NCBI RefSeq assembly: GCF_900168115.1
Contig: NZ_FUZC01000004.1
Location: forward strand, 62,001 to 126,000
Length of the DNA stretch: 64,000 nucleotides
Direction: 5' to 3'
Origin: Salegentibacter salinarum
GTDB taxonomy: Bacteria; Bacteroidota; Bacteroidia; Flavobacteriales; Flavobacteriaceae
Position numbers and translations under genes: made by a program. Positions within the stretch are counted from its first letter, which is position 1. Every line of letters starts with the position of its first letter. Under the pieces are notes generated by a model. The model searched no databases. It was not told the DNA's origin and was given only the letters and a program-made list of their open reading frames with translations. Positions 54,286 to 63,700 of the stretch are shown in pieces.

Positions 54286-54906
54286 TTATTTTCCGCCCAA
54301 CATACCGCCAAGGAGGCTGCCACCTTTTTTGCCTTTTTTACCACCAAAAGCCATTCCGGCAACATCGTCTATCACACTGCCATCACCATCAGCATCTAAT
54401 AAAGTTTCAAGAAAGGATTGGTCGTGAGAATCATCAGCGCCCATAACCGACCCTAATAAACCTGATAAACCGGAAGAACCTACATTATCTTTCCTCTTTT
54501 GCTGGCCTAATAATCCCATAATAACCGGTGCAGCCATTTCAAGAATATTGTTCACTGTAGATTCATCTATATTTAATGTTCCGGCAATGGTTTTGCTCAC
54601 TCCGCTTTGTTTTGCACCCAGAACGTGGCTTAAAATTTTGCTTCCCTCGTTAGTGAGTTCCTCCGGATCTTTTTCCTCTAAATTATCTAAAATTTTTCCG
54701 TTATGTTTTTCATCCTGTAAAGCTTTATCCAAACTTTCGGCGCCCTTGGGATTTTTCGCATTTCTTTTCATCGCGCCAAGAATTAACGGCATAGCCATTC
54801 CCAGTACCGATGTTATTTTACTTTTATCTTCTGAAGTTTTTTCGCTGGCTTTATTCACCAGTTTATCGCCCGCTTGCGTATTAAGTAAATCTAATATTGA
54901 AGCCAT
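54286..54906 (-). CDS. DUF937 domain protein
   Basis: A 206-residue protein of the DUF937 family: ILDLLNTQAGDKLVNKASEKTSE, followed by a helical, charged central part (VLGMAMPLILGAMKRNAKNPKGAESLDKALQ) and the closing glycine-rich GSVIDDVAGMAFGGKKGKKGG and LLGGMLGG. A related bacterial protein in the family is YidB-like. Function is unknown. The C-terminal Gly/Lys tail is low-complexity. Preceded by repeat copy C. Confidence 0.88.
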   Translation of the reverse strand: MASILDLLNTQAGDKLVNKASEKTSEDKSKITSVLGMAMPLILGAMKRNAKNPKGAESLDKALQDEKHNGKILDNLEEKDPEELTNEGSKILSHVLGAKQSGVSKTIAGTLNIDESTVNNILEMAAPVIMGLLGQQKRKDNVGSSGLSGLLGSVMGADDSHDQSFLETLLDADGDGSVIDDVAGMAFGGKKGKKGGSLLGGMLGGK

Positions 54907-54971
54907 ATTTTTTTTTTATTAAAATGAATTTACGGCTTTTAAATAATAAGTCACGTTAAAGCTTTATTATA

Positions 54972-55010
54972 ATCTACTCGATAATCGAGATTAAACGCTC
55001 TGAGGCTTTC
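54972..55010 (-). repeat. Short interspersed repeat, copy C (upstream of the DUF937 gene)
   Basis: On the minus strand it reads GGAAAGCCTCAGAGCG followed by TTTAATCTCGATTATCGAGTA. It is the most complete copy and co-oriented with the DUF937 gene, which starts about 65 bp downstream. Confidence 0.65.
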
Positions 55011-55065
55011 CTCTAAAATTAAACATTTGTTCGCTTTCCATGTCCACTATACTTGCTCTTAAAGT

Positions 55066-56073
55066 TTATTTTTTAAAATGCGAAATTATTTGTTTTGAAA
55101 GTTCTAATCCTATACGTTCCTGGGCTTCTAAGGTAGATGCACCAATATGCGGACTTAAAGACAATTTCTCGTTCATCAATAATTTAATGGCCGGTCTCGG
55201 CTCAGCTTCAAAAGTATCTAAGCCTGCAAAAGCAACTTTACCATCTTCTATAGCATCCAAAAGCGCCACTTCATCAATTATTCCCCCACGAGCAGCGTTA
55301 ATGATTCCCACTCCCGGTTTCATCGCTTCCAGTTCCTTTTTTCCAATTAAGGGTTTGGTTTGAGCTGGCACATGTAGCGTTATAAAATCTGAATGCTTAA
55401 TGAGTTCCTCTACAGGTTCAGTTTTTATAGGGATTTCTATACTTTGATGATTATAGAATTCTAAAGTAATTTTTACTTCCCCATCTTCTTTATCGCTCGC
55501 AATAACCTTCATTCCCAGGCCTAAGGCAATTTTAGCAACTTCCCGACCAATCTTACCAAAACCTATAATTCCAAGGGTTTTTCCTCGAAGTTCAATTCCT
55601 GCGGAATAGGATTTCTTTAATTCCTTAAATCTCGATTCTCCCTCTAAAGGCATGTTTCGGTTAGAGTCGAACAATTTTCTTACTCCGCTGAAAAGATGTG
55701 CAAAAACAAGTTCTGCCACCGATCCTGAAGCTGCCTGTGGCGTATTAATAACTTTTATACCTTTGCTTTTAGCATAGTCTACGGCAATATTGTCTAAACC
55801 AACACCACCGCGGCCAATTAATTTTAAATTTTTACAGGCATCAATAATTGCCTTGTCTACATTGGTAGCGCTTCTAACAAGTAAAACCTGAATGTCTTTT
55901 GAATTTATATAATCAGCAAGTTGTTCCTGGGCTACCTTGGTACTTATGACCTCGAAACCTGCTTTTTCAAGTTGTTCTATCCCGGCTTTTGCAAGACCGT
56001 CGTTTGCCAGGATTTTAATCCTTTCAGGTTGAGTTGTAGTAGTGGGTTTATTAAAAAAATCTTCAGGCTTCAT
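55066..56073 (-). CDS. serA: D-3-phosphoglycerate dehydrogenase-type D-2-hydroxyacid dehydrogenase
   Basis: A 335-residue NAD-dependent enzyme for the first step of serine synthesis. Segments visible: LLVRSATNVDKAIIDACKNLKLIGRGGVGLDNIAV, the NAD motif GKTLGIIGFGKIGREVAK, the catalytic Arg/Glu area in INAARGGIIDEVALLDAI, and the His in LSPHIGASTLEAQERI. There is no C-terminal ACT domain, so serine feedback through ACT is absent. The symbol is inferred mainly from its neighbour serC. It lies 108 bp downstream of serC. Confidence 0.88.
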   Translation of the reverse strand: MKPEDFFNKPTTTTQPERIKILANDGLAKAGIEQLEKAGFEVISTKVAQEQLADYINSKDIQVLLVRSATNVDKAIIDACKNLKLIGRGGVGLDNIAVDYAKSKGIKVINTPQAASGSVAELVFAHLFSGVRKLFDSNRNMPLEGESRFKELKKSYSAGIELRGKTLGIIGFGKIGREVAKIALGLGMKVIASDKEDGEVKITLEFYNHQSIEIPIKTEPVEELIKHSDFITLHVPAQTKPLIGKKELEAMKPGVGIINAARGGIIDEVALLDAIEDGKVAFAGLDTFEAEPRPAIKLLMNEKLSLSPHIGASTLEAQERIGLELSKQIISHFKK

Positions 56074-56181
56074 TTATTTATAATTTAATCCCTCTTATGG
56101 GAGTTTTGTACAGGATTATATGTCTTTCCTGTCCGTTTTCAATTTATTTATCCAGTTTCAGGCCAGGTTTTGAATTCTGAT

Positions 56182-57246
56182 TTACGACTGCTGTTCCAGC
56201 TGCTGCATTGTTTCAACTAGGACTTTTACGCTTTCAATATCTAAAGCGTTATACATAGAGGCACGGTAACCGCCAACACTCCTGTGGCCGTTAAGTCCAT
56301 TGATGCCGGCGTCTTTCCAAAGTTTATCAAAAGCTTCTTTTTTGCTTTCATCGGTAATATTAAAAGTGGCATTCATTGCCGAACGATCTTCAACTTCAGC
56401 AAAACCTTTAAACAATGGATTTCTATCTATTTCTTTATACAGTAGATTAGCTTTTTCATTATTTCGTTTTTCCATTGCTGCAATCCCGCCGTTATTTTTA
56501 ATCCATCTTAGGGTTAACAGCGAAACATAAACCGCGTAAACCGCCGGAGTATTAAACATACTGTCTTTTTCCAGGTGTACTTTATAATTAAGCATTGATG
56601 GAATTTCACGCTCAACTTTTCCTAAAATATCTTCTTTGATCACCACAAGTGTAGTTCCTGCCGGGCCCATATTTTTTTGAGCTCCCGCATATATAAGATC
56701 GAATTTTGAAAAATCGAGTTCACGTGAAAAAATATCACTACTCATATCGCAAACAACTGGTGCATCTACTTGCGGAAAATCTTTAATTTGGGTGCCAAAA
56801 ATAGTGTTATTGCTGGTGCAGTGAAAATAATCTACATCAGAAGGAATTTGATAATTCTTTGGGATATAGTTGAAGTTCTTTTTCTTTGAAGAGGCAACTT
56901 CAATCACTTCACCAAAAAGTTTCGCTTCTTTTATCGCTTTGGAAGACCAGGTACCGGTATTGAGATAAGCTGCTTTTTTATTCAGTAAATTATAAGCAGT
57001 CATTAGAAATTGCATACTGGCACCGCTCTGCAGAAACAAGGCTTTGTAGCCTTTATTTTGAAGTCCTAAAAGTTCGAGCGAAAGGTTACGGGCTTCTTCC
57101 ATTACGTCTACAAAAGCAGCGCTGCGATGCGAAATCTCCATAATAGATAATCCTGAATCCTGGTAATCTAAAATACCCTGCGCGGCTTCTTTAAAAACTT
57201 CCTGCGGTAAAATACAGGGGCCGGCGCTATAGTTATGTTTTTTCAT
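56182..57246 (-). CDS. serC: Phosphoserine aminotransferase
   Basis: A 354-residue PLP enzyme converting 3-phosphohydroxypyruvate to phosphoserine (and acting in pyridoxal-phosphate synthesis). It begins KKHNYSAGPCILPQEVFKEA; the PLP-binding Lys is in LIYAGAQKNMGPAGTTLVVI near residue 196; and GHRSVGGYRASMYNAL is the C-terminal signature. The gene order acyl-CoA reductase-serC-serA on one strand suggests a shared transcript. A serB phosphatase gene is not in the window. Confidence 0.97.
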   Translation of the reverse strand: MKKHNYSAGPCILPQEVFKEAAQGILDYQDSGLSIMEISHRSAAFVDVMEEARNLSLELLGLQNKGYKALFLQSGASMQFLMTAYNLLNKKAAYLNTGTWSSKAIKEAKLFGEVIEVASSKKKNFNYIPKNYQIPSDVDYFHCTSNNTIFGTQIKDFPQVDAPVVCDMSSDIFSRELDFSKFDLIYAGAQKNMGPAGTTLVVIKEDILGKVEREIPSMLNYKVHLEKDSMFNTPAVYAVYVSLLTLRWIKNNGGIAAMEKRNNEKANLLYKEIDRNPLFKGFAEVEDRSAMNATFNITDESKKEAFDKLWKDAGINGLNGHRSVGGYRASMYNALDIESVKVLVETMQQLEQQS

Positions 57247-57267
57247 AGTTGGTTAATTAGTGGTTAT

Positions 57268-58317
57268 TTAAAGCTTTTCTAAAAATTTTAAAGTATCAAC
57301 GCCATCGGCATAATCCCATAATTTTGGGTGCTGGGTTTGGCCAAAATCAACATCGGCATTGGTTCCTACAACGCATTGCAGGTTTTTTTTATTTTGCTCG
57401 AGTTTTTCCTGTAATTCTTTTTCACCTTCATATTGTTCATAAAACAAGGTGGCAATAGGGGAGCCGAAACTTTCATCCTCTTTTAAGATAAGAAATCCGT
57501 TTTCCAGTAATTTAAATTCACTCATTAAATACACCGCTTTGTTATAATCGTAATTATTGGCGTATTTAGCTGAATTCAACAAAGTATTCCACGGGTACAT
57601 CGCCTTAAAGAAAGAATCAAAATCATATTCTTTGGGCACATAAAGTTTAGAAACATTGCGGCAACCCAGGCCGAAATATCTAAAAACATCTTCTCCCAGT
57701 GCTTCTAATTCTTCTTTGCTTTCTTTCCCCGTAAGGATAGCGGCCGAGTTTCGGTTTTTTCTTATGATATTGGGTTTTCCGGAGAAATAATATTCAAAAT
57801 AGCGGGCGGTATTGTTGCTTCCGGTTGCGATAACCGCGTCAAAATCGGTGAGTCTATCTTCGGTAAATCTTATTCGGTTTTCAAATTCCGGGGCGATATT
57901 CATTAAAAATCCTGCAATTACCGGTAATAATTGTTTATCGTTAGAAGATTGTTTTACCAATACTTTATGTCCTGAAATTAATACCGAAAGGAAATCGTGA
58001 AATCCAACTAGCGGAATGTTTCCGGCCATAATAATGGCCACCGTTTTTTGTGCTGTTTTATCGAGTTTGTATGGTTCCAGCCATTGGCCCAAATTGCTTT
58101 GCGTTAGCGCTTTGCTCCATTGCTGAAGTGAGAAAATTACGTTTCCACGGGTAAACCAACCGTTATAATGAACCGCCTGATCAATTTTATCATTTAATTC
58201 ATTAAAAAATCTTTCGTTTTCCGCTGTTATTTTTATTGAATCATTAGTAGTATCCCCAAATAGACTCAGGAATTTTCCTACTTGAATAAAATATGATTTT
58301 CTTTCTTCGATTGTCAT
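57268..58317 (-). CDS. LuxC-family acyl-CoA reductase
   Basis: A 349-residue protein of the acyl-CoA reductase/LuxC type. Substrate and cofactor regions include VAIIMAGNIPLVGFHDFLSVL, GHKVLVKQSSNDKQLLPVI, AVIATGSNNTARYFEYYFSG, and RKNRNSAAILTGKES; the catalytic Cys is in FRYFGLGCRNVSKLYVP. Such proteins are common in Bacteroidota in front of serC although these bacteria are not luminous. The reaction, probably reduction of an acyl thioester to an aldehyde, is inferred. Divergent from the ferredoxin gene. Confidence 0.88.
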   Translation of the reverse strand: MTIEERKSYFIQVGKFLSLFGDTTNDSIKITAENERFFNELNDKIDQAVHYNGWFTRGNVIFSLQQWSKALTQSNLGQWLEPYKLDKTAQKTVAIIMAGNIPLVGFHDFLSVLISGHKVLVKQSSNDKQLLPVIAGFLMNIAPEFENRIRFTEDRLTDFDAVIATGSNNTARYFEYYFSGKPNIIRKNRNSAAILTGKESKEELEALGEDVFRYFGLGCRNVSKLYVPKEYDFDSFFKAMYPWNTLLNSAKYANNYDYNKAVYLMSEFKLLENGFLILKEDESFGSPIATLFYEQYEGEKELQEKLEQNKKNLQCVVGTNADVDFGQTQHPKLWDYADGVDTLKFLEKL

Positions 58318-58433
58318 TTCCTTATTTGGTTATGATAGCCAATGGCTTTAAATTTGTAGCGCGAAATTAAAACTTAAGGCGGCAAACTCCTAAAAAACGA
58401 TGGGAAATACCAACTAAGTTTTATGATAATTAA

Positions 58434-58805
<372 letters not shown>

Positions 58806-58828
58806 ATTCTATTCTGAATTTAAAATAT

Positions 58829-58862
58829 AAAAGATCCCGTTTCAGCTAAAACGGGATCTTTT
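58829..58862. terminator. Bidirectional terminator between ferredoxin and AraC genes
   Basis: A 14-bp perfect stem (58829-58842 with 58849-58862) around a 6-nt loop, with A- and T-rich ends on both sides. Confidence 0.9.
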
Positions 58863-58883
58863 GTTTTTATATAATAGAATGAC

Positions 58884-59762
58884 TTAAGAAACCGCAAACT
58901 TGATTTCATTACGATAAACCGAAGGTGACTTCCCGGTAAACTTTTTAAACTGCTTATTAAAATGACTAAAATTATTAAAGCCACTTTCAAAGCATACATC
59001 TGTGATACTTATTTGTTTTTCGTGAAGTAATTTGGCAGCGTGTACCAGGCGATACTCGTTCACAAATTGAACAAAAGTTTTTCCAGTGGTTTTCTTGAAA
59101 TACCTGCAAAAAGCCGGTACCGTCATACTCACCACATCGGCAATTTCTTCAAGGGCAATATTTCTTTTAAATTCATTTTTCACAAAATTAAAGATTACAT
59201 TAATCCGGTTGTGATCTTCAAGTTCAGTATCAAGTACAAACCCTTCAGCATTTAATAGTGTGAAATCTTTAGCATTTTCAAGCATATTAAGAACATCAAG
59301 TAAACCGAGTAACCTTTTATAGTTAGTCAACGAGCTTAAAGCTTCTATCTTTTCACCAATCAGGTTTTTATCTTCACCGTGAAAAACAATTCCATTTTTG
59401 GCCCGCTCAAGTAAAACCCGCACATTTCTCATTTCAGGAATTTCCCAGAAATTCTTTCCTAGGAAATCGGGGCTAAACTGAATAACAGTTTCACGGTCAT
59501 TATCGGTTAAACTATCGGTAAACCCACAGTGCGGTAGATTGGCACCAATTAAAATAAGATCACCATTTTGATAATAGGAGACGTGGCTTCCAATTTGTCT
59601 TTTTCCAGATCCCCCATTTACATAAACAAGTTCAATTTCGGGGTGATAATGCCAGAATGTGTGGTTTTTGTTCTGGTGTTCCTGGTTAAAATTTTTAAAA
59701 GAAAATGAACTTCCAAAGCTTGGGTCTACTTTTTCAAAAGAAGGTTTGCTGGTTTTTAGCAT
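58884..59762 (-). CDS. AraC-family regulator with a cupin-like sensor domain
   Basis: A 292-residue regulator. The cupin-like part at residues 25-110 includes HTFWHYHPEIELVYVNGGSGKRQIG and LILIGANLPHCGF, typical of sugar-sensing AraC proteins. The two C-terminal helix-turn-helix motifs are LEEIADVVSMTVPAFCRYFKKTTGKTF and ISITDVCFESGFNNFSHFNKQFKKFTG. The ligand may be a small sugar or other metabolite. It is divergent from the secreted-protein gene at 59982; a nested dyad lies between them. Confidence 0.92.
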   Translation of the reverse strand: MLKTSKPSFEKVDPSFGSSFSFKNFNQEHQNKNHTFWHYHPEIELVYVNGGSGKRQIGSHVSYYQNGDLILIGANLPHCGFTDSLTDNDRETVIQFSPDFLGKNFWEIPEMRNVRVLLERAKNGIVFHGEDKNLIGEKIEALSSLTNYKRLLGLLDVLNMLENAKDFTLLNAEGFVLDTELEDHNRINVIFNFVKNEFKRNIALEEIADVVSMTVPAFCRYFKKTTGKTFVQFVNEYRLVHAAKLLHEKQISITDVCFESGFNNFSHFNKQFKKFTGKSPSVYRNEIKFAVS

Positions 59763-59834
59763 ATTCTCAATAAATTAACTTTTAGATAATATGGGCTTAA
59801 TATAAGTCTGTAGTTCAAAATTAACTAAAAAATA

Positions 59835-59886
59835 TGCTATATGCACAATAATTCAATATTAAATTATTGTAAAGATCAATATAGCA
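59835..59886. promoter_or_regulatory. Nested inverted repeats between the AraC gene and a divergent gene, candidate operator
   Basis: Outer arms TGCTATAT (59835-59842) and ATATAGCA (59879-59886) are perfect. Inner arms ACAATAATT (59845-59853) and AATTATTGT (59862-59870) are also perfect around an 8-nt loop. The segment sits about 95 bp from the secreted-protein start and 70 bp from the AraC start. Binding by the adjacent AraC protein is inferred. Confidence 0.5.
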
Positions 59887-59931
59887 CATTTTCTTGTTCA
59901 TTCACTACTATTCAGCAGGGTAAAAGTCCTC

Positions 59932-59939
59932 TATCTTTG
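59932..59939 (+). promoter_or_regulatory. Promoter -7 box of the secreted-protein gene
   Basis: TATCTTTG matches TAnnTTTG and lies 42 bp before the ATG at 59982. No clear -33 TTTG at the usual spacing. The lack of a good -33 would fit an activator-dependent promoter. Confidence 0.5.
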
Positions 59940-59981
59940 TAAATGTAAACAAGGGGATATTAACAATTAAAAATCAAAATT

Positions 59982-60554
59982 ATGAAAAAACTATTGAAAA
60001 ATTCGTTATTACTGGTAGTATTAGTAACCGGGTTAAACATGTACGCAGCTGACCGTGTGGAAGTTAGTATTGATAAAGGACAAACTCTAATTGTTGAGTT
60101 AGATAATGTAAGTACTGTAAGTTTAGAAGATGCTTCAGGATTTATTCTATTTAAGGATAGTCCGTCGCTTGATGGAAACTATAAAAAACAAATAGATTTT
60201 AGCAGAATTCCAGCTGGAACATACTATTTAAATACCGAAGATCTTAGTGGGATTTACACTACTGAAATTAAGAAATCTTCTAATGGAATAAGTATTGAAG
60301 ACAAAACTGCTGCGGTTATTTTTAAGCCAGTTTACAAAGTGGAATCTAATAAAGTGAAATTTTTTCTAACCAATCCTGCAAAAACCTATGCCACTTTAAA
60401 AGTATATGATGCTACTGGAAAATTGGTAGGAGAAGTTAAAGAAAAAGGGTATACAATGAATAAAACCCTGGATTTTTCCAAAATGCCAAAAGGAGAATAC
60501 ACTTTTACATTAAGTGTTGCCGACAAGACAATTACAGAAAAACTTTCAATTTAA
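59982..60554 (+). CDS. Secreted protein with a T9SS sorting-domain-like C-terminus
   Basis: A 190-residue protein with a signal peptide (LLVVLVTGLNMYA). The last 70 residues look like a type IX secretion sorting domain of the Por type: YATLKVYDATGKLVGEVKEKG, LDFSKMPKGEYTFTLSV and ending TEKLSI. The preceding beta-rich part (VEVSIDKGQTLIVELDNVSTVSLEDASG and INFSRIPAGTYYLNTED-like) is unknown. It may be a surface or secreted factor under control of the adjacent AraC regulator. Two terminators follow in tandem. Confidence 0.8.
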   Translation: MKKLLKNSLLLVVLVTGLNMYAADRVEVSIDKGQTLIVELDNVSTVSLEDASGFILFKDSPSLDGNYKKQIDFSRIPAGTYYLNTEDLSGIYTTEIKKSSNGISIEDKTAAVIFKPVYKVESNKVKFFLTNPAKTYATLKVYDATGKLVGEVKEKGYTMNKTLDFSKMPKGEYTFTLSVADKTITEKLSI

Positions 60555-60575
60555 GTTAGTTTATTAATTCAACTT

Positions 60576-60608
60576 AAAGCAGGAATTTGCACCTAAAATT
60601 CCTGCTTT
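60576..60608 (+). terminator. First of two tandem terminators after the secreted-protein gene
   Basis: AAAGCAGGAATT (60576-60587) and AATTCCTGCTTT (60597-60608) form a perfect 12-bp stem with a 9-nt loop, followed by TATTATTT. Confidence 0.85.
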
Positions 60609-60616
60609 TATTATTT

Positions 60617-60652
60617 AAAGACCGAAGCTGGGTTTCTCCAGTTTCGGTCTTT
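60617..60652 (+). terminator. Second of two tandem terminators
   Basis: AAAGACCGAAGCTGG (60617-60631) pairs with 60638-60652 with one mismatch around a 6-nt loop, followed by TTTTAT. The doubling suggests a highly expressed upstream gene. Confidence 0.85.
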
Positions 60653-60754
60653 TTATATTCCCCCTTAAAAGGTTTCACAAATTTTAAGTATTTTCCAGAA
60701 GAATTAGCGTCTTGTTTAAATAATTAAATTCAAGTCCAGTAATCCCATTCTGTA

Positions 60755-63700
60755 ATGATTAACCTTGCGCAACAAAAGGAAGTCTTCCTGTCTTTTCCCG
60801 ATAATTGTTTCTTATTGCTACCAGATTCTCCAAAATTCACAATTATTGAAGTTAGTCGTGCTTTTATAAAAAGTTCCGGTATGCGGCGTGAAGTGTTGGT
60901 GGGGAAGGGAATGTTGGAAGTTTTTGAAAGAGAAAATAATCATGATTTTATTGAGATTATTTCAGAATTCTTTAGGGAAGCTATAGAATCTGGCGAACCC
61001 AATCATATTCCCCAGGTTAGATATGATCTACCTGATGAAACTGGTATTTTACAGCGAAAAATTTGGGAAGCAGATAATATTCCTATTAAAAATGATAAGG
61101 GAGAAACCGAATTTATTTTGCACCGGGTACGTGATATTACTCAGGTAATTAAAACCCGGGAAAAGGGGGAAACTTCGCTTAAAAGTTTACAGAAAAATGA
61201 AAAATTTTTAAAGGAAACCCAGGAAATTGCTAAAATTGGTAGCTGGGAATTGGATGTTGAAAAGAACATCCTTTACTGGTCTAAAGTGCTTAAAGATATT
61301 CATGAGGTTCCGCAAGATTTTACACCGGAGCTTGATACTGCAATAGGGTTTTACAAAGCAGAAAAAAATAAAACCGCCATTAAAAATGCGGTTTCTAATG
61401 CGATAGAAACCGGTAAGTCTTTTGATCTTGAACTTGAAATTATTACTGCTAAAAATAATGATAAGTGGATAAGGGCAACAGGGAGACCTGATTTTAAAAA
61501 CGGAAAGTGCATTAGAATTTTTGGAGCTACCCAGGATATTACTTCCCGAAAGCAGGCTCAAATAAGGCTTGAAAATATTAACGATAATATTCCCGGGGTT
61601 GTTTTTAGATACAAACTTAGGCCAGATGGTAAAGATCAATTAATGTACGTAAGCGAAGGGGTTCGGCAGGTTTGGGGGATAGCTCCAGAAGAAGCTTCGC
61701 GAAACAATAATAAGGTTTGGGATTTGTATTATGAAGATGATATTCCCGGTCTAAAAAAAACAATTAATGAATCAGCCAGTAATTTAAGTCTATGGACAAA
61801 TGAGTGGCGTGTTAAGCACCCTGAAAAGGGATTAAGATGGAATAGAGGATTTGGAGCTCCGCAAAAACTGGCAGACGAAAGTATAGTTTGGGATTGCATT
61901 GTTTTAGATGTAACCGAAGAAAAATTGGCTTATGAATTATTGGAGATAAATGAATCAAGGCAACGTAGTTTACTCGAATCTCAAACCAATTATGTTATTA
62001 GAACCGATATAAAAGGAAATTACACCTATTATAATTCCAAATTTGATGAAGATTTTGGCTGGATCCAAGAAGAAGGTTTAATTGGAAAAACCTGTATGAT
62101 TGCCGTGGTAGAAGAAGACAGACCTAAAGTAGAAGAAACTGCTATTAAATGCCTGGAGAATCCTAATGAAACATTTCAAATAGAAATAGGTAAACCAAAA
62201 AGGGACGGTAAAGTACGCACCACTGTCTGGGATTTTATTGCCTTATGTGATGCTGATGGAAAGCCTAATGAAATTCAGTGTATAGGGATAGATATTTCAG
62301 AAAAAAAAGAGGCAGAGATAGCGCTTAATAGAGCGAAAGAACAATATGAAGGTTTAATACACAGTATAGAAGGTGTTTTCTGGGAAATGGATGCAGAAAC
62401 CTTTGAATTTACTTTTGTAAGTGAACAGGCTAAAGATTTAATAGGAATTAGTCCTGAAGACTGGTATAACGATTCTAAGTTTTGGGAAGATCACTTACAT
62501 CCTGAAGACCGTGAGTATGCGGTTAATTTCTGTACGAGCCAGGTAAAAAAGGGAAACAACCACAGTTTTGAATATAGAATGCGAAAGACAGATGGCAGTT
62601 ATGTTTGGTTAAGTGATGTAGTTTCGGTAGTAAAGGAAAATGGGAGAATCCAATGGCTCAGGGGTATTATGACCGATATCACTAAAAGAAAACAAGCTGA
62701 AGAACAAATTCAATTAAGTGAACAGCGTTTTAAAGGTTTGGTACAGGAAGGTGGTGATTTAATCACTATTTTAGATAAAAACGGTGATTATATCTATGCA
62801 AGCCCAACTTCCATGAATGTTTTGGGCTTCACACCAGACGATTTTAATAATAGAAATGCTTTTGATTTTATTCATCCGCATGATATTCCCCGGGTACAAA
62901 AGGAATTTGCGAAAATAGAGCAGCAAAAAAGACTAGAAATTAGTGGTTTTAGGTTTAAACATAAAAATGGGGGGTGGCGATGGTTAGAAACTACCTTAAC
63001 CAATCTTTCTGATGATCCCGCAGTAAACGGTTATGTTTCTAACGCCAGGGATATTACAGACAAGAAGCGTTTTCAGGAATTAGAGAATTTAGAGCGAAAA
63101 GTCCTGGAAATGAATTTTAAAAAGACTTCCCGATTAAAGGAGATTCTTAATTTTTATGTAACGAACTTAGAGGAGGTAAATCCCAATGCATTCTTCGTTA
63201 TTCAAAAGCTTGAAAACGAGCAATTATCTTATTGGACTTCCGGTAAAATTCCACCTACTCTTGTAGAGGCTTTAAATGAGCAGGGAATTGAAAAAAGAGA
63301 GAAAATATGCTCTGTATTTGAAGACGGAAAACCTATTATTTTAAAAATTAAAACGGCTCCTGATTCCAAGTTAAAAACCATAGCATTAGAAAATGAAATT
63401 GAGTCTTGCTGGACTTACCCCATTATAGATTCAAAAGGAGAGAAGCTTGGGATTTTTACAGTTTTTTATAGGAATGATCCTTTTCCCGCAGAAAAGAAGG
63501 AGCAGAGAAGTATTAAAAGGTCGGTAGGATTGTTACAGCTAATTATTGAATTTCAGTTAAATGAAATTGCTTTGAAGCGTAGTAATCAGCGTTATGAATT
63601 TGTAAATAAAGCTACTGAAGACGCTATGTATGATTGGGATGTTCTCAATGATGAATTAAAGTGGGGAGACGGATTTTACAAAATGGTTGGTACCGATAGG

